Shown here piece after piece: positions 31,883 through 36,772 of a stretch of DNA of 36,772 bases (position 1 is the first letter of the stretch; each line of letters starts with the position of its first letter). This stretch comes from an uncultured Clostridia bacterium (GTDB lineage: Bacteria; Bacillota; Clostridia; Christensenellales; UBA1242), in assembly GCA_944350275.1 (NCBI GenBank), contig CALVOK010000002.1:1-36772 (forward strand). Direction: 5' to 3'. Both the position numbers and the translations under genes were made by a program. The notes beneath the pieces are model-generated. The model was given only the letters and a program-made list of their open reading frames with translations. It had not been told where the DNA came from and did no database searches.

Positions 31883-31917
31883 TATATAAATAAAATTTCA
31901 AACAAAAGAGGTTATTT

Positions 31918-33021
31918 ATGGATTGGGCAGGTATTTGGAATGATATTGTCTCATTCTTTGAAACAAATGCGTGGAACATATTAATATTCGTTGCCGCATT
32001 GATTATAGGGTTAATAGTTATAAAACTATTACTAAATTTGACACGAAAACTCCTCAACAAAACCAGCATGGAGAAGATAACAGTCGGCTTTATTGTTGTG
32101 ATTGTAAAAATCTGTTTGTATTTAGTTTTCGTGCTAATCTTGCTAAGCATACTTGGCATACAAATCACAGGAATTTTGACTGCAATAAGCGCTCTTGTTC
32201 TTGCCATTGGTATGGCACTTGAAAACATCATAGCAAACGCAGCCAATGGTATTGTTATAGTTTCAAACAAGATGTTCAAAAAGGGTGACTATATTGAAGT
32301 GGATGGCAAAGAGGGCAACGTCATTGCAATAAATTTCCTATTTACTACCATTCTTACAGGCGACAATAAGAGGGTTACCATACCAAACTCTACAATTGTA
32401 AACAGTTCGGTTGTCGACTATGATACAAACAAAACTCGACGTGTGGACTTTACCTTTGATGTTGCATACGAGGCGGACGTTGAACAGGTGAAAAAACTAA
32501 TAATTGACTGCATGGTAAGTGACGGTCGAGTGCTTTTGGAACCTGCTCCATTCTGCCGACTTTCCTCTCTAAACTCAAACAGTATAGCCTTTTCTGCAAA
32601 GTGCTGGTGTGATAGCGAGGATTATTGGGATGTTTACTATGATTTGCTTGAACTTATTTACAACGAACTTAAACGAAACAATATTTCAATTCCATACAGT
32701 CAAATTGAGGTACGTGAGCGAAAAGATAAAGTTACACTTCCTGTCAACAGCAAAGGTATTCCAAAGCGAGTTGAAAAGGTTAGAAGTCAAAAGGAAGAGA
32801 TAGACCTTGAAAATTTCGACTTTACAAAGGCAATTAAAAATAGAACAAAGAAGCAAAAAGCAAAGAAAGCACATATAAAAGAGTTGTTGCAAGAGAAAAA
32901 GTTAAAGATAACTCTCGCTTGTGATGAAAACAAACTCCTTGCAAAGAGTGATGACAGATATAATAGGATAAAACTTACAAAGTCGCTCAAGAAAAAGATT
33001 GAAAAATATAATGTTAAATAA
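31918..33021 (+). CDS. mscS: Small-conductance mechanosensitive channel (MscS family)
   Basis: 367 residues, longer than E. coli MscS (286). Three membrane helices lie at about 19-40, 60-83 and 89-118. The pore-lining third helix is A-I-S-A-L-V-L-A-I-G-M-A-L-E-N-I-I-A-N-A-A-N-G-I-V-I. The beta domain starts F-K-K-G-D-Y-I-E-V-D-G and contains V-T-I-P-N-S-T-I-V-N-S. The alpha-beta C-terminal domain ends at about residue 270 (I-P-Y-S-Q-I-E-V). The last 95 residues are an added lysine-rich, predicted helical tail in the cytoplasm. The channel opens on membrane tension and releases solutes at osmotic downshift. AGAGG lies before ATG 31918; own promoter. Confidence 0.93.
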   Translation: MDWAGIWNDIVSFFETNAWNILIFVAALIIGLIVIKLLLNLTRKLLNKTSMEKITVGFIVVIVKICLYLVFVLILLSILGIQITGILTAISALVLAIGMALENIIANAANGIVIVSNKMFKKGDYIEVDGKEGNVIAINFLFTTILTGDNKRVTIPNSTIVNSSVVDYDTNKTRRVDFTFDVAYEADVEQVKKLIIDCMVSDGRVLLEPAPFCRLSSLNSNSIAFSAKCWCDSEDYWDVYYDLLELIYNELKRNNISIPYSQIEVRERKDKVTLPVNSKGIPKRVEKVRSQKEEIDLENFDFTKAIKNRTKKQKAKKAHIKELLQEKKLKITLACDENKLLAKSDDRYNRIKLTKSLKKKIEKYNVK

Positions 33022-33121
33022 TTAAAAAATGCTGTTTTAAATTACATAAAAATTGTAAAAATTTTAGATAAAAGAGGAAATATTTTAGTTAAAATATAAA
33101 AATTTTTAAAAAAGAGGATTT

Positions 33122-33643
33122 ATGATAGGCGGAATAATAACATTAATTTTCGGTGTACTTTCAATAATTATGTTCTCACAACCAGTTATCACCATGTACG
33201 GAACAGATAGTGATGGTGCTCTTCAATCATACGATTTTGATAGAAGTCTCTTTGATTTTATCACATTTGAAGATGGGCAGAGTGTGTATCACACAACCGC
33301 AGCGGTATTTTTGATACTCTCACTTGTTTTTGCTGGCATAATGCTTATATTGACACTTGTGAATTTAATTGCAAGGGCATCAAGCAATAAAGCATTTATT
33401 GGTGCAAAGGTAGCAGGACTTATGTTTTTCCTTTGTATGCTTGTGGCAGTAATTATGGTTGGTGTGTACTGCATAAATGATATGTTTACATTGTTCGGCG
33501 GAATATTTGGCGGAGATAGTGGGCAACAAATTTGGCAGGGCTTTGCAGATGCAGGTATGTACGTAACAGTAGGCTGGGGGATGCTCGTTGCCTTTGGCTC
33601 ATCATTCTTATGTATGATATTTGCTCCACGAAAGAAAAAATAA
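33122..33643 (+). CDS. Four-helix membrane protein, unknown
   Basis: 173 residues with about four membrane segments: 1-20, 60-84 (A-A-V-F-L-I-L-S-L-V-F-A-G-I-M-L-I-L-T-L), 93-116 (K-V-A-G-L-M-F-F-L-C-M-L-V-A-V-I-M-V-G-V) and 146-168. The loop after helix 1 (about 22-58) carries Asp/Tyr/Phe and should be external. The C-terminus is basic (A-P-R-K-K-K), so likely inside. GAGG precedes ATG 33122, and a strong terminator follows. It lies 100 bp after mscS and may be co-transcribed. Not recognised. Confidence 0.75.
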   Translation: MIGGIITLIFGVLSIIMFSQPVITMYGTDSDGALQSYDFDRSLFDFITFEDGQSVYHTTAAVFLILSLVFAGIMLILTLVNLIARASSNKAFIGAKVAGLMFFLCMLVAVIMVGVYCINDMFTLFGGIFGGDSGQQIWQGFADAGMYVTVGWGMLVAFGSSFLCMIFAPRKKK

Positions 33644-33656
33644 GAAAGGAATTGAT

Positions 33657-33689
33657 AAAAAGGTCTATTCAAAAAATAGACTTTTTTTG
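33657..33689 (+). terminator. Terminator of the four-helix protein gene
   Basis: Stem AAAAGGTCTATT with AATAGACTTTTT (one G-U), a 5-nt loop and a T7 tract. Confidence 0.9.
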
Positions 33690-33714
33690 ATTAACATTTG
33701 AAAGAATAAAGAAG

Positions 33715-33757
33715 TCACGAAAAATTGAAATGACCATAATATTTCGTGATTTTTTTA
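33715..33757. terminator. Second hairpin, convergent with the glycosylase gene
   Basis: TCACGAAA (33715-33722) pairs with TTTCGTGA (33742-33749), followed on the plus strand by T7. The minus-strand stop codon of the glycosylase gene (33755-33757) falls in the T tract, so on that strand the hairpin starts directly after the stop. Confidence 0.75.
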
Positions 33758-34267
33758 TCCATTAGAACTCTTTATATTTTCTCTCCACTTTTCAACATCA
33801 AAACTTGTGTTTGCTGGGCTCGTTGAGGGAAGATATTCGGCTGTTAAATTACTATTTTCATATTGTCTATTAAATAATTTATGAGCAAGTTTGCCATTAC
33901 AAAATATTTTTTTGATGTTTGGATAATTCTCAAGCAATTTTCCAATGTCTGCAAACTCATAAGGCGATTTTTCCAGTTTGCTATCACTAGAACCGTCAAA
34001 ACTTGCCTTTTCCACAACATCCCAGAGTGAGATATGGTGTTTTGTCAAAAGTGCCTTTTTCTCCTCTATTGTCTGAGGCACTCTTTCTCCATAAATATCT
34101 GCAAGAGTTGACCAAAATCTGTTACGAGGGTTGCCATAATAAAAACCATTTATTCTTGACGGTACCGACGGAAAAGAGCCCAAAATCAAAATTTCGCTTT
34201 TTTCGTCAATAAATGGTGGAAAACCAATATAAAAATCATTGTTTTGTCTTTTGCTTTTATAACTCAT
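33755..34267 (-). CDS. DNA-deoxyinosine glycosylase (UDG superfamily, family 6-like)
   Basis: 170 residues. Motif 1 is I-L-I-L-G-S-F-P-S-V-P-S-R, then F-Y-Y-G-N-P-R-N-R-F-W. The distal DNA-binding loop is L-P-S-T-S-P-A-N. This set marks the hypoxanthine-DNA glycosylases of the uracil-DNA glycosylase superfamily rather than classical Ung. It would remove deaminated adenine from DNA. ATG 34267 is 6 nt downstream of a TATAAT on the same strand, with no ribosome site between, suggesting a leaderless message or a later start. The gene is convergent with the four-helix protein gene and divergent from cmk. Confidence 0.85.
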   Translation of the reverse strand: MSYKSKRQNNDFYIGFPPFIDEKSEILILGSFPSVPSRINGFYYGNPRNRFWSTLADIYGERVPQTIEEKKALLTKHHISLWDVVEKASFDGSSDSKLEKSPYEFADIGKLLENYPNIKKIFCNGKLAHKLFNRQYENSNLTAEYLPSTSPANTSFDVEKWRENIKSSNG

Positions 34268-34273
34268 ATGTTC

Positions 34274-34301
34274 ATTATACCATAAAACGATTGTTTAGCA
34301 A
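34274..34301 (-). promoter_or_regulatory. Extended -10 promoter abutting the glycosylase start codon
   Basis: On the minus strand TTGCTA (34296-34301), 16-bp spacer, TGGTATAAT (hexamer 34274-34279), then six bases and the ATG. Upstream at 34300-34312 and 34321-34333 AAAATTAAATTGA is directly repeated. Confidence 0.65.
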
Positions 34302-34361
34302 AATTAAATTGATGTTTAATAAAATTAAATTGAGATAGTTAAAAAATTGCCTCATTTCATT

Positions 34362-34390
34362 TTGAAAGAGAAAGGGAAAATTGCTATAAT
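34362..34390 (+). promoter_or_regulatory. Promoter of cmk
   Basis: TTGAAA (34362-34367), 17-bp spacer, TGCTATAAT (hexamer 34385-34390), an extended -10. Start near 34397, leader about 20 nt with AGGGGAGGG. Confidence 0.8.
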
Positions 34391-34416
34391 GAAAAAAGGT
34401 AAAAAGGGGAGGGAAA

Positions 34417-35067
34417 ATGATAAATATTGCAATAGATGGTCACGTAGGAAGTGGCAAAAGCACTCTTGCACGAGGACTTGCGAAAAGACTTGGCTATCAC
34501 GTTTTAGATACAGGTGCTATTTATAGAGGACTTGCCTGTGCCTTTAGGGATATGGGCTACAAAAATATTGATGATGAGACAATAAACAGTTTTATTAAAG
34601 ATGTAAAAGTTGAGATATTTTTTGAAAATGATACTCAGCACGTTGTGGTAAATGGCAAAGATTATACCAATTGGCTACGAGAGGAAGAAATTTCAGTTTT
34701 AAGTTCAAAAATTTCACCTTTTCCTATGTTGAGAGAAAAAGTGAGGCATATTCAACGAGACTTTGCTAAAAAATATGACTGCATAATGGAAGGTCGCGAC
34801 ATTGGTACCGTAGTTCTTCCAAATGCTGACTACAAATTTTTTGTAACCGCAAGCGAAGAGACTCGAGCAAGGCGAAGATTTGAACAAAACAAAGAAAAAA
34901 ATCACACCTACGATGAGGTGTTGAAAGATTTGCGAGAGCGAGATTATAGGGATGAACACCGAGAGATTGCACCGCTTAAGCCTGCGGACGACTCAATTGT
35001 TATTGACAATACCAATATGGATTTAGAGCAGTCAATTGAATATTGTTTAAAAATTATCAAAAAATGA
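34417..35067 (+). CDS. cmk: Cytidylate kinase
   Basis: 216 residues, the normal size. The Walker A is D-G-H-V-G-S-G-K-S-T (7-16), followed by L-D-T-G-A-I-Y-R-G. The CMP-binding E-G-R-D-I-G-T-V-V-L-P and the lid R-D-Y-R-D-E-H-R-E-I-A-P-L-K-P-A-D-D-S are present. It phosphorylates CMP and dCMP with ATP in the cytoplasm. A strong GGGGAGGG site lies before ATG 34417. Its usual downstream partners in Clostridia (plsC and the S1 gene) are about 10 kb upstream here. Confidence 0.95.
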   Translation: MINIAIDGHVGSGKSTLARGLAKRLGYHVLDTGAIYRGLACAFRDMGYKNIDDETINSFIKDVKVEIFFENDTQHVVVNGKDYTNWLREEEISVLSSKISPFPMLREKVRHIQRDFAKKYDCIMEGRDIGTVVLPNADYKFFVTASEETRARRRFEQNKEKNHTYDEVLKDLRERDYRDEHREIAPLKPADDSIVIDNTNMDLEQSIEYCLKIIKK

Positions 35068-35068
35068 C

Positions 35069-35096
35069 TTGATAAATATTTTTTATGTGATATAAT
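35069..35096 (+). promoter_or_regulatory. Promoter of the 35116 gene
   Basis: TTGATA (35069-35074), 16-bp spacer, TGATATAAT (hexamer 35091-35096), an extended -10. It begins immediately after the cmk stop codon and leaves a short leader with GGGAG. Confidence 0.7.
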
Positions 35097-35115
35097 AATT
35101 AAAAGAGAGGGAGTT

Positions 35116-36090
35116 ATGACAGGTTTGACATTTTATCCATATGATGAATATGAAACAAAAGATTCAGAAAAACTAGAAAAGTTTAAAGACAAATGGCTTA
35201 AAGATAAGAAAGATTTGATTGGTGATGATTACTTTATAGCAAGTGGTGACTTAAGCGAGAAAGCAAGACAAATGATAAGTGATATAAAAAGTCAAAATGT
35301 TACAATGGACGACTTTTTATATGACCCTAAAAAGTTGTTTGACCTACTTTGTGCATATACTCATTTGGCAACCAAAAAGAAGAAGAGTTATGAGGATATA
35401 AAGACACTGACAACTATGCTTGATAGTGTTATAAAAGCGGGAGCAAACATTGAAGAGGTGAAATTTTTGGCACTTGCTAGCGTGTTTTTCAATATTGACC
35501 CTATGCTTGACAGAAAAGATGGCGACTATGATATTGCTATGTCAAAGGTGGAGTTTTCTCTTAAATTGGCAAGAGTTATAGGTATTTTAGCAAAATATTC
35601 TGCCTATGAGACCATGTTTGAAAAGTCACTAAGTTCAAGAGTAAATCCAAACGAGGACACGAGAGGAGCGGTTGCAGTTGAGTTTTGCAATTACGACACA
35701 AACAATTTGGAATATATAAGCGACTGCAAGTTGAACTCTATGTTGCTAGAGGCAATACTTAACTATAGATTTGATTATAAAGATTTTGACAAAAGTGTGC
35801 TAGCAGAGGAATTTTTCAAAACTAGAAAGGTCACAGAGGATAACGTCGGTAAAAACAAGGACTTTTTTAAGTATGAAATCAGAGACAGTGCAAAAGAGGC
35901 GATGCATTCACTATTTTGCAGTCCAAGTTATGATAAATATGCAAATATAGGTGCAAAGTTTTCGGCAGATAGACTTTTTACACCAGATGTGTACTTAGTA
36001 TATAGGTCAATAGCAACAGTCAAATCACTAAGTGAATTTAGCAAAGAATACAAAGCAGAAAACCAGACCGACAATAAAGAAAAAGAGTAA
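35116..36090 (+). CDS. Hypothetical cytoplasmic protein, 324 aa
   Basis: 324 residues from ATG 35116, with GGGAG 4 nt upstream. Hydrophilic, mostly helical, no signal peptide or membrane helix. Helical stretches include F-D-L-L-C-A-Y-T-H-L-A (about 75-85), V-K-F-L-A-L-A-S-V-F-F-N (116-127) and a V-A-V-E-F-C-N-Y-D strand near 189. The end is Lys/Glu-rich (K-E-Y-K-A-E-N-Q-T-D-N-K-E-K-E). No catalytic motif recognised. It has its own promoter, is followed by an AT-rich gap and a terminator at 36281-36313, and is the last protein gene of the window. Confidence 0.78.
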   Translation: MTGLTFYPYDEYETKDSEKLEKFKDKWLKDKKDLIGDDYFIASGDLSEKARQMISDIKSQNVTMDDFLYDPKKLFDLLCAYTHLATKKKKSYEDIKTLTTMLDSVIKAGANIEEVKFLALASVFFNIDPMLDRKDGDYDIAMSKVEFSLKLARVIGILAKYSAYETMFEKSLSSRVNPNEDTRGAVAVEFCNYDTNNLEYISDCKLNSMLLEAILNYRFDYKDFDKSVLAEEFFKTRKVTEDNVGKNKDFFKYEIRDSAKEAMHSLFCSPSYDKYANIGAKFSADRLFTPDVYLVYRSIATVKSLSEFSKEYKAENQTDNKEKE

Positions 36091-36280
36091 AAATGAGTAA
36101 CATATTTGGTTTATATGAAACTCAAAAAAAAATGTATCTATATTTAAAAAGTGTAAAAAATAAATTAATTTAACTAAAAAATAAATACAAAAGAACAAAA
36201 TTTTATGATAATATTGATAAAATACAATGTTATTTAAAAGATTAATTCATACAAAAATTCCAAAAACAAATAAAAAAGAG

Positions 36281-36313
36281 CCTCAGATTGATATAGTCTG
36301 AGGTTTATTTTTT
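36281..36313 (+). terminator. Terminator before the non-coding RNA
   Basis: CCTCAGA pairs with TCTGAGG around a 9-nt loop, then TTTATTTTTT. It lies 190 bp after the 35116 gene; the AT-rich stretch 36091-36280 shows nothing else. From 36314 to 36396 there is only A-rich sequence before the next promoter. Confidence 0.85.
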
Positions 36314-36396
36314 CAAAATATCCCACAACGCGAGAGGGTGTATCATAGAAAAGGTAAAAAAAGTTAAAAAAATTGTAAAAAAGTTTTAAAAAAGTG

Positions 36397-36424
36397 TTGA
36401 CAATGTAGGATAAATTGTGATAAT
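36397..36424 (+). promoter_or_regulatory. Strong promoter of the terminal RNA
   Basis: A perfect TTGACA (36397-36402), 16-bp spacer, TGTGATAAT (hexamer 36419-36424), an extended -10. Transcription would start near 36431, exactly where the first hairpin begins. Confidence 0.85.
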
Positions 36425-36430
36425 ATATCA

Positions 36431-36772
36431 ATGCTAACCTAGAGGGGTAGCAAGAACAATGACAATTAAATAGTAAGTACAAGAACAAACAAAGTCAATT
36501 TACTTAAAGTTATTGAGCCAAAGCACCAAAGTGTACGGTGCAAATCAAACAAACCAAATGTTTGACGACTTAGGGTTGTCAAATAGAAATAACCCAAAGC
36601 ACTCCAAAGAATTGATTTACGAAAAATCAAAATAAGCGAACTTGAAAACTTGTTTTCAAGTCGCCCATTAGAAATGGAGGAGGCTTGGGAGAGGAACCAA
36701 AAGCATTTCGAGAGGAACTCGAAGGAATGCGTCTTTTAGCGGTTAGGCATTAGCCGTGCCCGCGTAAAAAGT
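36431..36772 (+). ncRNA. Large structured non-coding RNA (5' part, runs off the right edge)
   Basis: At least 342 nt without a credible ORF follow a strong promoter. The local GC content is above that of other gaps, mainly in the last 120 nt. Hairpins, in order: TGCTA/TAGCA with CC/GG (36432-36452); GCACC/GGTGC (36523-36541); TTTGACGAC/GTTGTCAAA (36561-36583); TTGATTT/AAATCAA (36612-36630). Next is a 12-bp stem GCG-a-ACTTGAAAA/TTTTCAAGTCGC with a CTTG loop (36636-36664), then CCATT/AATGG (36665-36677). TTGG/CCAA (36685-36700) and TTCGAG/CTCGAA inside GCAT/ATGC (36703-36730) both show the word GAGAGGAAC. CGGTT/AGCCG closes the visible part (36740-36756). It does not match tmRNA, RNase P, SRP or 6S RNA as I know them. 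A large RNA family such as raiA, OLE or ROOL is possible but not recognised. Confidence 0.72.

Noticed and set aside
36431..36772. tmRNA, RNase P RNA, SRP RNA or group II intron at the right edge
   Set aside because: None of the conserved cores I know (tmRNA ends and tag, RNase P GAGGAAAGTCC, SRP loops, intron GUGYG start or domain V) is visible. The near-match GAGAGGAACTC lacks the RNase P context.

Overview
The window is low-GC DNA with strong Shine-Dalgarno sites (AAAGGAG type) and many textbook housekeeping promoters. Its gene content is that of an anaerobic, endospore-forming member of the Clostridia. Germination protease, DUF2953/YtfI and YtfJ/GerW point to sporulation. McsB-ClpC and long-form HPF point to Firmicutes. 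A flavodoxin-ferredoxin protein and a TrxB without the usual NADPH-phosphate motif fit anaerobic life. A more exact placement (for example an uncultured gut lineage) would be guesswork.

Layout. Positions 1-1758 hold the 5' part of a minus-strand gene for a bitopic membrane protein, running off the left edge, preceded by a small ORF and a consensus promoter. A hypothetical gene and a degenerate tandem repeat follow. Then come a structured leader with rplM-rpsI, trxB, a terminator-ended small-RNA candidate, and minus-strand degV and dinB. An amidohydrolase-like protein with no recognisable metal ligands is translationally linked to tex. Positions 10.9-13.6 kb carry four unrecognised proteins and an array of 10-bp TCGACA repeats.

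Positions 13.7-18.1 kb are the protein-quality and hibernation block. A promoter with a perfect 26-bp palindrome at its start site leads into a 55-residue mini-McsA, mcsB, clpC, and then hpf. rpsT (minus) and gpr follow. Next is the run DUF2953-ytfJ-dac-rluB-HI0933 oxidoreductase, most of it overlapping or nearly touching, then plsC and a four-S1-domain protein.

After a frameshifted small membrane protein and tRNA-Thr(CGT) comes a more accessory stretch (26.5-33.7 kb). It holds a second array of the 10-bp repeats, an HExxH protein, a HAD phosphatase-like protein, a divergent XRE/SLOG pair with an operator, an extended SDR, an EFR1-type ferredoxin, MscS and a four-helix membrane protein. The right end has a minus-strand deoxyinosine glycosylase, cmk and a hypothetical gene. 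It closes with a strong promoter that reads into at least 340 nt of hairpin-rich sequence with no credible ORF: a large non-coding RNA cut by the window edge.

The most promising novelties are the terminal structured RNA, the reduced arginine-phosphorylation module (mini-McsA, McsB with Ser at the reactive-Cys position, no ctsR, new operator), the amidohydrolase pseudoenzyme, and the helically phased decamer arrays at two loci.
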